This document shows, in pieces, positions 25,277-37,693 of a DNA stretch of 64,000 bases; the first letter of the stretch is position 1; the number at the start of each line of letters is the position of its first letter. Made by a program: the position numbers and the translations under genes. Origin of the DNA: Linepithema humile (taxonomy: Eukaryota; Arthropoda; Insecta; Hymenoptera; Formicidae); the NCBI RefSeq assembly GCF_040581485.1, contig NC_090132.1:23342911-23406910 (forward strand), in the 5' to 3' direction. The notes under the pieces are model-generated. The model ran no database searches, had not been told where the DNA came from, and saw only the letters and a list, made by a program, of their open reading frames with translations.

Positions 25277-28200
25277 CGTTTTTCCCGCGATAAACACGGA
25301 TCGCGATCGCCGAAAAACAATCGCGCGGAAGGAGAGAAGGCCCTCGATCGCGCGTATCACTGACGAAACACTTACTATTACAGACGACCGGCTTTACGGA
25401 GAGCTCGTGCAGTCGAGTTGCTGTACGCTGATGCCCTCTCAGAAATATTGCGGTTAAAATAAAAAGCAATAACTCAAATTTCGTCGATACGGTAATTCCG
25501 CGGCGAAGCGCTGCCACATAGAAACTTAGCCGCTACTTCAGGATCCTTTTGTACCTTTACATCGTAATCACCAAGTACCTAAAAGCAGATCAAAGATGTC
25601 AGAGGTATCTCTTGCACACAGTCGATAATTTTTCGGCAAGGATAATTGAATCGTAATCATTTGGATTTAGTAAACTCAGAGATCTGAGCTCGCACATTGC
25701 AGGCATTTTACTAATTCTAGCATTATTAATTTTTTCTTTTTAATAATAAAATTTTATAACTTATTTAAAAAAAATATTACATATAAAAGATCATATATTG
25801 TTTTTCTATTTTTAAATTATTAGTTTAAAAAAAAATCCAAGATTAATTCTTTATTTAGAATAAAATAAAAATATATCTGAGATTTGTGTGAAAGAAGAGA
25901 GAAAGAAAAAGGTACAAAAAATCAAGAAAAAAATGGAGAAAGCTTAAAAAAAGGCAGACCCAAGATCTACTCTACATTTCCTGCATTTATACCGTTCTGT
26001 TTTCTCAATTTTAATCTGGAATATCCGCTTATTTTTTAGACACAAAAAACATTGAAAATAAAAATAAAAAAATTTTAATCTTAAAATAAATACGCTGTAC
26101 AAATACTTTGTAGATACGTACGCGGAGGGCATCGACCTTCTTAACAAGCTATGCATCGGAGAACGGATGGATGATAAATCTTTGATGGTTTCTAGGTCGT
26201 CGCCGAGAGAAAATCGTCACGTCGTGAATGACTCGTGAAACATCACGTGTTGGGCAACGCACTTCACGGCTTGAACCGCCTTGTACTTGTAAGATATTGC
26301 GTCATTCAAATCCGATCGTGCCTCGACCCTTTCGCGCCTCATTCACGCGCCCTTCTGTCTTTAGAAAGTTGCTTCAAATAGGACACGATATTACCGCGTG
26401 GCTGTGAATTACATCATCCTTCTATAATAATAAAGAACCGTGATATAGTTAGTAGTTGTATATTTTCCTATAGTTCCGTAAGTTCCAATTGCTCATCTCG
26501 TTTTAAATCTAAAAAAATGCAAAATTAGAATAAATAAATCTATTTATATCGGTTACTCTGATAGAGTAAAATATTTTTAATTAAAAAAATGACTTAAAGT
26601 AAAGAGTATGAAATAGAAAAGGGTGGAAATCAATAGAAGATAACAACTTTCAGTTGTTTGTTGCAAGAGAACATTTTAATTTAGCAAAATTTATTATTAA
26701 TATATTTTTAATAAATTTTGCTGAAGTTTATTATATAAAAAATATTTAATAATAATTTATTCTATAGAATTAAATGTATCTCAGTGCAACCGAAATAGAT
26801 TTCTCAGAACGCGAAGCATTTTTCAACTTGTCGTGAAAAAAACAAGCTCGTGTATCCGTCGAAATCATTAAGTGTGATGTAAAGGATTAAAAGTCACCGG
26901 AAACATACATGGCTGTCAACTGTGCAATTAGTTTGTTATGCGGGAAAACTTACCGTTTCCGGATAGAGATGCAACGAATTAAAATGAGCGTCGCATTCTT
27001 TTCGGGCGTTTCTCCGGACATCGACACGTGACGCATGTTACGCAATCTTCAAGGAGAAATCGGACGAAGTGGAGAAAGCTACTAAGCCCCTTGCCTAGTG
27101 GAGACGTCGCGGCCTTGAAGGGTAATGCACTACGGGCGCAATGCAACCGCCGGCATACATTGTTGCACGTGGTGGGTCGTTGACCTTTTCTTTCTCTCAG
27201 CATTTGACCCTTCTTTCCACTTTCTACTTTGGCGTCATTAAATAAAGATTCTTTCGATCCGTTCACGCATTAATCTCTTATCCGCATCCTAGTCTGTGCG
27301 CGGATGTCTCGAATTTGAACTGCACTCGACGCTGATGAACTTTGTTTCTGTAAAAATTATACCCACAAAAATGATGAGAGTTGCGATACGATATCATAGC
27401 AAATTTAAATATTAAACTAGAAAATATTTCAGTGATATTATAAGTTTGTAATGCTATTTGCAAGTTAATTAATCAAAAATTATAACTGAAATTAAAGTAT
27501 AAAATTCTTGCCAAATCCTTTCTTTAATTAAAAATAAAGATAAGAATAAATAAAATAATAATTAAATCTAATTAAATATAATTTAACACAAAATCTTTGA
27601 TCTAAGGTTATCACTTTAGATCAAATATATATGTGTTGGAAAGTTTTACAGCTTTATATGTAAATGAGGCTGTAGACCAGTTGTAGGAATTCTGTGATGA
27701 AAGTCAAATAAAAATGTTTGTGAATAAAATAATGACAGAAACAAAACTGATAGTTGCAGATTATTTCTGACATTACTTTATTCAGAAAAAAATTTTATTT
27801 AATCTTATATACATAATTTGGCACTTTGATATCTTGCAAAGACTCATCAGTTACACACGTGCATGCTTTTGTGCCAAATTCCAGTAATTAGACTGTTTCG
27901 CCGGTATCTTTCTTTTTTAATTGTCACAAGCGAATTATTTGCCGGTACAAATATCGTTAATTTTAAAATCAGTACGGTTAATTTAAATATTCGTATCGAT
28001 ATCGCAATGTCCACGAGTCAGCGAATAAATATTTTAACGCTTTCTGAAAACAAACCATCTTATTTCCGGCTGATAAGATTGCTGTTCCATCGCGAAGACA
28101 TCGTTCCGTCAACCCCTCATTGGTGCATACCCCTAATAATCGGGATGAAAAGAAGTGCTTTGAAAGAGTCTGCGTTCCAGCTTGCGATTTCGGTTTCGGT

Positions 28201-29623
28201 GCGCAACTCGTTTCTAAGGTCGCTGCCTCTCGCTCGCTCTGGCATAGCTTAAAACAAGTCGCGTTGAGATTGGTCAAGGTACGACATCGCTTTAGACCCG
28301 CTCGCTCTTTCGTTCCGACCCCCTCCTCAGTCCCCTACCCACTCTTCTCCTTTTCATTTGCCTGTTTCGCTTCTCCTCCTCGCCACCACTGTCGCCGCCG
28401 CCGCCATCGCCTTCTCCATCTCCGGTTTTAGCTGGTCCATCTCCCTCTCTATTCTCTTGCCGTAGCAACGCCTCCCCTCGCTCTGCCCCACTCTCCTAAT
28501 ACGAACGCGCAGCTTCTCTGTTGAACGCAACCCCCGTTTGTACGTTTCGGGGGAATCGCAAGAAGAGAACGACGCACGTGTCGCTTTCAGGAGCGGCGCC
28601 CGGTAGTGCCTTTCGGCTTCAGAATATTGCAAATTCGGCTCTGTAAAAAAAATGTTATGTCAAAGAATTGATCGTAAACATCACCGAAATTGAATAAAAC
28701 TGTTTTGAGTTTCTTGCGAATTCTTAACAGAGTTTTTTTTCAAATCCGATGTTTGTCTTTTTCATAAGCTATATTTAAAAATTGATGATGCATTATAAAG
28801 ACATATTTTATGAATATTCTTGCTAATAAAAAATTTATCAATAATATTGTGTAATTATATATATTTTCTATTCTTTAATAAGATTACTATGTTTCTCATA
28901 TATGTAATATTTTCTTTAACAATACTGATAATTATTCATGAAATATTTTTGCTATTTTTCTAAATAAAACTCAATATTCATCAATAATCACGTCTACTAC
29001 AGAATGACAAAAATACGGACTTTTGCCGCAGGCATGTAACGAGCCTACCGTAAATTCAATTTGCTTCTGATGCTGGGGCTCGACCGCTCTCTGCGTAAGT
29101 ATTGATCGCCAAATTTTCGCCGTATCTTCCCGCTTAGTGTCGCGAAGTCAAGGTCCCTCCGTGATACATAGGCACGTGTACGATATAAAGTAATCCATGT
29201 AATCTATATGCGCAGAATATTAGTCTATGTAAATTTTTGCCATTGCAACCTGTAAAAATACTTGACTTTCAAATAAACAATAATATAAATATCTGTATAT
29301 CTACATTTCATTACTACGTCTATTTCAGAAAATCGGCACACTGATATTGTTAGATATTGAACATGGAACAAATTTTTGTTTTATTACATTAATGATATTA
29401 CTTTAAAAAGCTATTTTGAAAGAGAATTTTGAATTCTCATACTCTTTTCCAAAATTTTTGCCGTTACATTTCTCAGAATATATTTAATATATAAAATACT
29501 AAATAATTATTTCTATTTTAATATGTATATTGTTGAGAAAAAGTAGACTTTTGATCGACCAAACAATTTATCAGTAAAGAAACATTTAAAATACTATATA
29601 ATATATAATATATTACTCTGAAC

Positions 29624-29775
29624 CACTAGCGGATCCTGGGGAGGGAGGGGGGGGTTACCCCCCCTTCCAAGTTAAAAAAAATCAATTTTGCTGGATCCGT
29701 TTCAAGAATCTTGGTAAAAAATGCATTAAAGCAGGTCAAAACCCCCCCTATTATCGACATCAGGATCCGCTAGTG
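29624..29775. mobile_element. 152-bp non-autonomous hAT-type MITE
   Basis: Perfect 15-bp terminal inverted repeats (CACTAGCGGATCCTG at 29624-29638; reverse complement at 29761-29775) are flanked by an exact 8-bp direct repeat, CTCTGAAC, at 29616-29623 and 29776-29783. An 8-bp target duplication with CA-starting termini is typical of the hAT superfamily. The interior has G and C homopolymer tracts and no coding capacity, so it would depend on a transposase elsewhere. Perfect TIRs and duplication suggest recent insertion. Confidence 0.9.
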
Positions 29776-32700
29776 CTCTGAACGATCTGAACAGTTTTAT
29801 CAAGCATCTCAAATTTTGTGTACCCATGTTTAAAGCAAAAAATAACCAGGATATCAAAAAAAAACCTTATCGATTCAATATTAATATTCAAAGAATCGTA
29901 AATTTTTGTTCGCAACACGCAAAATTTCAGTCCGGAAATTACTTGGATTATTTCTGATTTATGATCCCTACCTGTTTCAGGAACAGTGTATATTATTCGC
30001 AATTTTGCTTACATGCGCCCAACGCCGAATTGTCAGGGTTTTACCCTGACGGGCCATTTCTATTATTCGAATCAACGAGGGCGTATCGACGAGGGGTTCC
30101 TATCGCGCGAAGCGTTTCGTCGCCGCTCGTGTGTATATGTATGTAGCGAGCGGATGAGAGAGCGCGAATCGAGCTCTTATCGCTCCCTTCCTCGCACCTC
30201 CCGCACCCATGTGCCTTCCCACTGCGCACATCTTCGGATCCCGCATTCGCCCTTCTCCCACCAACAACGGGTGCCGCACGTGGCGTCCAATGCCCCGCCG
30301 TGAGGCGCACGTCGTGGTTTCTACCGGGCACACGTGCATTGCGTCTACTGGGTCATTGCTCTCCGTCTCTGGCTCTCTCGCATGCAATATCGCTATGAGT
30401 AAGTCAGAACGAGTTGGTGCGAATCGGTGTGAGCGAGCTAGGAAGCCCCAACCCTTCCTCACGACACTTGCCGCATACTGTGCGGCATGACCACGACACG
30501 ACAAATCGCGCCGAGCCGCGCAAAGCTCTTGTGCGTTGTCCTGCGTAACCGTGGAATGCTTGCGAAGCGTCGACGCTTGCAGACCGGCCGGTAGAAATTC
30601 AGGGATCCTCGAAACAAGCTGAAAAAGAGGAAGAAAACGTGAAAAATTAATAGAATTATCAAAATTCGATTTACAATTTTATAAATATATATGCAATAAT
30701 AAAAATGATTACTCTATACATACACGCACACAATGAGAAAGCAAGTTACTAAATAAAATGCAAATATTTTGCCTTTTGCTTTATAACTTTAATCGGTTTG
30801 CACGACTTTGCACGACTTTGAACTTTGACGCTCATTTTTACGCTTTTTCGTTTCGCTTTATCTACATCGAAATTTGCAAATCTTATATCGAAATTTATTT
30901 TCATGATTAAATTACTATGATCAGCAATTTTATAAATAATATATTATTTATTTCTACCAGCGGTATATTCCTCTACTTAATTATTGCGCGATTCTCATTT
31001 GACTCTCAGTTTCTGCACGTGATAAGGCTTGCATGAAGAAAAAAAACCTCACTCGTACTTTTAATTAACGAACGGAAGCAAACTAGCTGCAATTGCATCG
31101 CGATACTGCCTGTTACGACATCACAGTGTCTATAGACAATATAAACAACACAGTGATACGCCTTGATTACCGTCTGTTACGAGTGCAGGAAATATCGTTT
31201 CGTAATAAAGGCCAATGTCATGGTAAATCTTTTCGTGTAATCACCGCTGTATTGTAAGCATATTATCGCGTCCTTGCAAATAATGTACTTATGCGGCTTT
31301 GTATCGCATTGCACCGAATGAGGCACTTGAAATTATCATTTTCATTTGACTCATTTCTATTATCTCTAAAATGAAAAGTGACAACAAACTAAATATTTAG
31401 CAATCTAACAAGAATTACATAATTTTAAAAGAAATATAAATTTACTGAAGCAAATTAGTTAAATTTTTCACACCTTATTGCATAATACTTTAATATTTAC
31501 CTCAAACATATTAACTTTGAGATAATTTTTGAGATAAGAGTTATTATTTTTTAAACTTATTATTGTGTAATTCGAAGATATGTTAGGATTGTATGTTGAA
31601 TGTTCTTAATTGCGGATTTTATTGGTTTTTTTTTTTTTTTTGCTGACGAATTGCTGCGCATTTCGCCGTGTGTCACATCATATTCATTCAAGGCCATCAG
31701 TCAGATGAAAACGCAAAATGTTCGTTATCTAATATTGATACGTGCCATAAGCGTTTTCGGACAATCAACACGATGAAACCCGCTTCGATTCCTCGTGTGT
31801 GAAGCATTACGTCAGACTCTATCGCCCCATATTATTCTACAATTCAAAGATCTGATTTATGACATGAAAGCTTACGCAATTACTCCATCTTGTTTTTTAT
31901 CGCATGTCATATATGCATTACGTTTTAATTCTCATGACATATGCATAACGATGATAATTTTTTGTCTTATTACATGCGTCATTAAAGATAAGTGCCATTA
32001 AATAATACTACTTTCAATGTTAATACCGAAGAATGCAGTGTTTATGAGATAACTTAAAATTCATGATGATGTTGTTCACAATGACGGTTAATAATAGAAT
32101 TAGAAGCTTACGTTCAAAGATAAAGATGGTTTAGATGAATTTCTAACGCACAACGCTCTTGGACTTTCCATCACTCGTTTGGACGGTGAAAGCGATTGAC
32201 GAAAAAAAAAAAAAAAAATCACCGAACAATCCGGAACATCGTCGCACTCCATGCGTAAGCCATAATAATGCATCTCGCATTGTTTTGAGGAGATATCAGA
32301 GTTCTCGAAACTTTGTGCCCTCAAATTTTCTCCTGACTTTCCATTCTCGAATCCTTCGATGTTAACATTCCTGAATGTTTACAACAAAAACTCTCGGCGA
32401 ATCTAAAATTTTAATATTGAATTAAAATAATATTAAAAAATAAATATTAGCATTATCATATTAAAAAAATTTTTAATATAAAATCTATGTGCCTCGACTT
32501 TGTCATTAAGAAAAAAAAGTTGCGATTATGGAAGTATTGATATCGCTCTGTACAATGATGAGAGCTGAAATACTTTGCATCGAGAAACACAAGAATCCAC
32601 GAAAGTTTCAATAAACGAAAACAAAGACTTTAATCAGACTTCGCATTCGCATGCTTCCTCAGTACAATGTGAGTGTAATTCGACCCTTGTCTCCTGCTTC

Positions 32701-34582
32701 GCTCGCCACCCTGGCCGCTCTAATAAATTGCAGTACCGACCACGTGGATCATGCGCTACGCGACGGCGGGGCCTCGCGAAGGAGGAGAGACAAGGCAGAA
32801 TGCGGTGAAAGCGAAAGACAGACGCGATTCTATGTACGCATGCAGCATACATATGCACGTATGCAGCCGTCAATGACGAACAGGACACGTATTATACAGT
32901 ACCGTACCCTGTTTCCCTGTCGTACGTACAGTTTTAACTTTACAAATTGTATTCGAAAATTCTTAATTTATTAAAGTTGTTTAATTTTTTGACTTACGAG
33001 ATATTTTCTCATGAAAAATCTCATAAGCATCTTTTAAATCGCCGACTATTTAATATATTTTTTTATTCAATGCAAATTTACTTATAAATTGCATTTAAAA
33101 GACGCGCACAAAACGAACTATCCATATGTGTTAATATATCATTATATCTGTTGAATAGAATGGCCAATGGTACTCTCAGTTCAGAATTAAAAATAGAAAA
33201 TCAGTTAATGTCATGTAACCTACATTATTACATTACTAAGAATATATGCTTCTTAGAATACACGTGTCGAACAATAAAAACGTCTGACATATATTCCGCA
33301 AAATAAATTCGCGATTATCGTCTGAACATCGCAACATCATTGTTTTCGTGAACTACTAAAAAAGAAGAGATAACTTTATCCTTACCAAATAACTTGCAAA
33401 AGAATCATTAGGAGAAATCGATATTAGAAGCATCTCTCGTGTTTATGGGCTTTAGCGAAATCTACAAGAGCGTTTAACGCAATGCTGGGGTAAGCTCGCG
33501 CGCTCGTGCGATCAAACGCGCGTGTAGCGGTGTATCCATGATTCGCACGCGTGCAAAACGTCCACAGGTCACCGCGTCCTTTGCACCCTCTTTCTTGCTT
33601 CCCTTCGCGATCTCACTTCCTCTTCCTGCCACCCTTTGTCCCTTCTGCCTCGTCTTCGTTCTTCGATCTCACGCACTTTCTTTCTCTCTCTCTCCAGTTC
33701 CTCTCTCGGTTCTCTCTCTTTTACAAACAATGGCGTATCACACAGTTTCTGCAAATAAAATTTTAATATCTAAATGTTGCACCTAAGTTACGGATAATTT
33801 TTAGTAAGCAGTCTTAGCATTTTTTAATTAAATAAAGTTTTTTGCAGAAAATCAAGAGAAATCTCTTTGCAATATTGCAATTTTATGTTAAAATATCAAC
33901 AATTTTCTACAACTTACATTTCTAATTTATGTTTAACATATCTAATATTAAATTCATGCTTAATCATCGGTTTAAGTCTGTTCAAGCTGATGAAATTGGT
34001 TGCAAGAGCGAAATTATGATTATTCATAATAACGTGTGAATTGATTAGGTAAAAAAAGAGCTTATCAACTCAAATTTTAAAATGAGAATCGTCAATCACG
34101 GCCTTTGAGAAACCATACACGGTAAAATCAACAACATACACATGATAAGTATTTTCGATTTGGATACCGAGCTTGATGCTATGCCATGAATGCGATAAGA
34201 GCGCTATAGATTAATATTGCTCGGAATACACGATAACACATTTACGAATTTAACAGAACATTGCGTTAATGTTAACTATACAATTTCGTCAATATTTGTT
34301 AAAATTAATAAAAATGCGCACAAGTTCCAGAAACTTAAATCTAACATCATGTTAAAAATGAGGGAGAGTTAACGATAATAATTAACGTCGAAATGTTATC
34401 GAAATTACACATTTGTATAGTGGGCACCGGAGTACGAAAGGGATAACATATCGAATGACGAAGGTTCAGTGAGCGCAGACTACGCCCATGCAATCTCCCG
34501 CGACCGTCGTCCCACCGTCCCGCTCGCCTCCTCGCCACGGAGAACTACACGCGCGAGGCGTATGCGCCGACCACGCCAACAG

Positions 34583-34592
34583 CCTCCACGTG
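34583..34592 (+). promoter_or_regulatory. kJHRE-core-like element 1 (CCTCCACGTG)
   Basis: CCTCCACGTG matches the E-box-containing core (GGCCTCCACGTG as I recall it) of the juvenile-hormone response element described upstream of Kr-h1 in silkworm and flour beetle. Here it lies about 520 bp upstream of the presumed first-exon donor. The match is seen in the sequence; JH responsiveness is inferred. Confidence 0.6.
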
Positions 34593-35035
34593 CTGCCGAA
34601 CGACACTCAGCCGCCCCAAATTGTAGGTCGCCGCCGTCGATTCGCGAGGAAGGGGAACGGAGGGCAGGCGATAGCACGACGACGGTCGGGGACGGGAAAG
34701 GGTGATGGAAAGAGAAGAGCAGAGGGGAGTCCGGATCGTGCGCCCGTGCGTGTGCGCTACGACCGTGATCGCTCGCTGCACGGCCAAGGAAGTAAACATT
34801 GTACAGTACGATTGGCCGGCCCCGAGGCGGCAGGTCTTTCGCTTTTCCTTCCTGTCCACTGTTTTTGAGAAGAGAAAGAAGATTCTTTTTTCTTTTTTTT
34901 GAAGTGTTTACGCGATTTTCGCTCACGAGTTTTGCTTCACTTCGAATTAATCTCTCGATCGTTGGATTGAAATCCGGATCCTTCTTTCGCCGAATCTCCC
35001 GCCGTTAACTTTCGCCGCCGCTACCTCTCATTTGG

Positions 35036-35098
35036 ATGTCGCTAAAGCGAGAATCAGTGATAACCAGCGCCCAGAGAGTGGAATACGCCGAGGTGTAA
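35036..35098 (+). other. 20-codon upstream ORF in the Kr-h1 leader exon
   Basis: ATG at 35036 opens a short frame (MSLKRESVITSAQRVEYAEV) ending at TAA 35096-35098, 14 bases before the splice donor. If the exon is in the mRNA, this uORF would precede the main ATG and could dampen translation. There is no evidence that the peptide itself has a function. Confidence 0.4.
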
Positions 35099-36548
35099 CG
35101 TGACGCAAACAGGTAAGTGCTTTAAATATTTTATCATTTCAATCTTACTATTTATCTTTTGGTTTTTAATATTATCTACCTTTCCTTTACCTTTAATATT
35201 ATCTCCAAGCATATATCTTCCGGTGTTGAGATCTATATCATCTATACTTTGTCTTCTATTTTTTAACTGAGATAACAGATCTTCCGCTTTACAGAAACCG
35301 ATTTCCTTGGCTTTCTTTCATCCACGAATTCCTAATAATTTACATATATATTTATTTTTTACAAATTCTCAGGTTATTAGATAAATCTTATTTCCACAAA
35401 TTTTTCTATACAGAACTTTAGCTTGGATATATTCATTAATCTCATAAACTTATTTCCCAACTGTTAACAATGACAAAAATAAAACAATTTCATTAAATTA
35501 AGCCAAATAAGATACCTTTGCCAAATAAGATACCTAGATTGCATCTGTAATTCCTAAATGATCTTTTCTTCAATTTTGATCTCAAACCAATAAAAACCAA
35601 GGTATTATATCACGTGGTCTGCGATAAAATGTTGAAGAAAGAGCATGGTGACATATTGATAACACGGTACATTTTTAAAGCGACATGACAGTCAAGTAAC
35701 CTGATCCAATCTTTTTCAAACCCAAGTTGCATCATATTTAGTTTCCAATAGCCCTCATTTCGTTTCTGGTACACATGAACCGATTGCACAAGAATCCTCT
35801 TTCCTGAAACATGTAATTGATTTAAAACTGTATATTTCATTTAAATGCATCACATCATTAAAAATTAAAAACAATTTTTACACATTTTTTATAGTAAAAA
35901 TCTCGGCATATGTATAATATAATAAGAGTATTGTAAAAGGAAAAAATTATAGATCCCTTACATTTATAAACCTTAAAATCTAAAACTCACAAATTTCAAC
36001 ATGTCATTAGCGGATGTATAAAATGAGAATTAGATAATATTGTAATTTACGAAATCGCAACAAATGTTTCAAACGTTTTTGAAAAAAAAAAATAAAACTA
36101 CGAGATAAAAGTTTGGTTAGTTTTCCTTGCTTAAAACAAAAGAATCTGTTTACTCGGGACATGAATAGGGCGAAAGGCGCGGCTCCATCATAAAATTCGG
36201 CTGAGTATCTTCCGGTCGTGAGCGGCGGCGGTTTGGTCGTAGGGCGAGATTTCCCCTCGGTACGGGGGATGTTTCCGTGGATCAATACGATTTTTGCGTA
36301 TCCCTCTATGCGTGGCCATACTTGTCATAGGACGCCGATTAGCGGGGCTCGGCTTTCGAAGAAGAAGGCAGCACGAGTTGCGTCGAAAAAGAGGTAAAAA
36401 GGGAGGGGAGCGAAAAAAGAGCGTATCGTACGCGATTATCGTCGGATGTGTGTGCCGTAGAGCGCTCCTCTTGTGATGTAACTCGACGTCCTTACTGCGC
36501 GCCGAGTTGGACGAGGTCGGTGATCGCTATAAAAAAATGCGGTTCGTA

Positions 36549-36558
36549 CACGTGGAGG
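36549..36558 (-). promoter_or_regulatory. kJHRE-core-like element 2 (CCTCCACGTG on the minus strand)
   Basis: CACGTGGAGG on the plus strand is the reverse complement of the same 10-mer as element 1, and an adjacent C extends it to GCCTCCACGTG. It lies in a GC-rich island inside the presumed intron 1, 1.1 kb before the coding exon. Two copies of this 10-mer within 2 kb are unlikely by chance. Confidence 0.6.
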
Positions 36559-37693
36559 CGGTCGCGCGGGTTTCGACCGCGGCGTGCGAAAGGCGGCTCG
36601 CGGCGGGGTGAGGCGCACGATGCTCTTGCGGCGCGACCGCCGACCACGCCCGCGGCCTCCCGTATCCGTCGTTGCATGATAACGCCGCGCGCGTGTGCAG
36701 GTGTTTTGTTCTGCATAGTGTAGCGTACTATTTTGGAGGTTGTACCTAATTCAGAAAACAAAAATATATTATCTACTTATTTACAAACACTCTAGATTTT
36801 TACCTTAAACTCTAATTCCTTGGAAAAAATACCGGGGTAAAATACTTGGCGTTATCACATTTCAACGCAATGCTTAATTTCATGTATACTTACATATTTG
36901 TGATTAAGCGCAGAATATCTTTGTTCTCTTAATTGCGATGAATCTCACAATGAGCGATGTACATCCTTGTTTTTTTTAATTGTTTGTTTTATATCTGTGA
37001 ATTATAAAACAAAAATATGAAATAAACATTGTAAAACTAGTATTTTTTAATTTTCCGCTTTACAATGTGCGGTTTGTATATTCTTGAGAATTCTAAATAT
37101 ATTAAATTGTATTTAACGAATTATATTTAACGAACACGGCAAATCGTACGTACGTATGTACGGGTGCAATCATGCATTTTTCTCTTCATATTTACAATCT
37201 TATCTCTTAAAGATAATATAATTTAAAAGTATTCCGATATCACGTCTTGTAATTATTATTAAAATTTTTATGATTTCGTGCTTAGATATGACGTTATAAC
37301 ACAGTTAATCGTAAATTGTAACTGCGTTACATAGCGTTACATGTATCGAATTAACTTGCAACATGAAGACACGACTTATCCAAGAACATTTGGATAATTT
37401 ATCTTGCGGAATTTACGATCTTGCGAAACCAAAAGTATGCAGTTGCAACAATTCACGCAAGTGACCGAATACTTATGTAACCGAAACACTACAGAAATTG
37501 CGCACTTTGCTCTCGATTGTGGCTTACCGTACATTTGTACGAACTTGTTTCATGCAAATGCGATAAATCAAATCACCCGTAATATAATCTCATGTCGTTA
37601 AATACACACATTATTACACACGTTACGAAATATTCACCTAAACGATTTGACTAACCGTTCCAATGTTTTCGTTCCAGTCTCTCGTCATCTTCG

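Larger units (their letters stand above)
34450..35112 (+). other. Kr-h1: probable 5' UTR exon of Kr-h1
   Basis: A GC-rich block ends at a strong donor, ACAG|GTAAGT, at 35112/35113. The next good acceptor before the coding exon is TTCCAG|TC at 37677/37678, giving a 2.6-kb intron. If joined, an in-frame TAA (35096-35098) precedes the Kr-h1 ATG, so this exon is non-coding for Kr-h1. The left boundary is not defined by sequence. Confidence 0.5.
26244..36554. promoter_or_regulatory. cluster of CACGTG E-boxes upstream of and within Kr-h1 intron 1
   Basis: By eye I find CACGTG starting at 26244, 27025, 27166, 27856, 28575, 29173, 30277, 30331, 31016, 32741, 33261, 34587, 35611 and 36549. This hexamer is bound by bHLH factors, including the bHLH-PAS pair Met/Taiman that mediates juvenile-hormone induction of Kr-h1 in other insects. 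At this base composition one or two copies would be expected by chance. Function is inferred. Confidence 0.55.
25277..37677. other. long non-coding 5' region of Kr-h1 with GC-rich islands
   Basis: No supported protein gene. The first ~300 bp hold the likely promoter of the ZAD gene. The AT-rich background is broken by GC/CpG-rich blocks at about 26.98-27.3, 28.1-28.64, 30.0-30.6, 32.64-32.9, 33.48-33.72, 34.44-35.11 and 36.17-36.72 kb. Open frames in these blocks run on several strands at once and look like composition effects. The blocks are candidates for alternative promoters, 5' UTR exons or enhancers of Kr-h1. Confidence 0.5.

Noticed and set aside
30041..30504. Overlapping open frames on both strands, about 100-134 codons
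   Set aside because: Arg-rich composition and multiple simultaneous open frames indicate a GC-rich non-coding island.
34480..34926. 148-codon minus-strand ORF and overlapping plus-strand ORFs in the GC-rich leader block
   Set aside because: Several frames are open on both strands because of GC-rich composition; no domain, and the block ends at a plus-strand splice donor.
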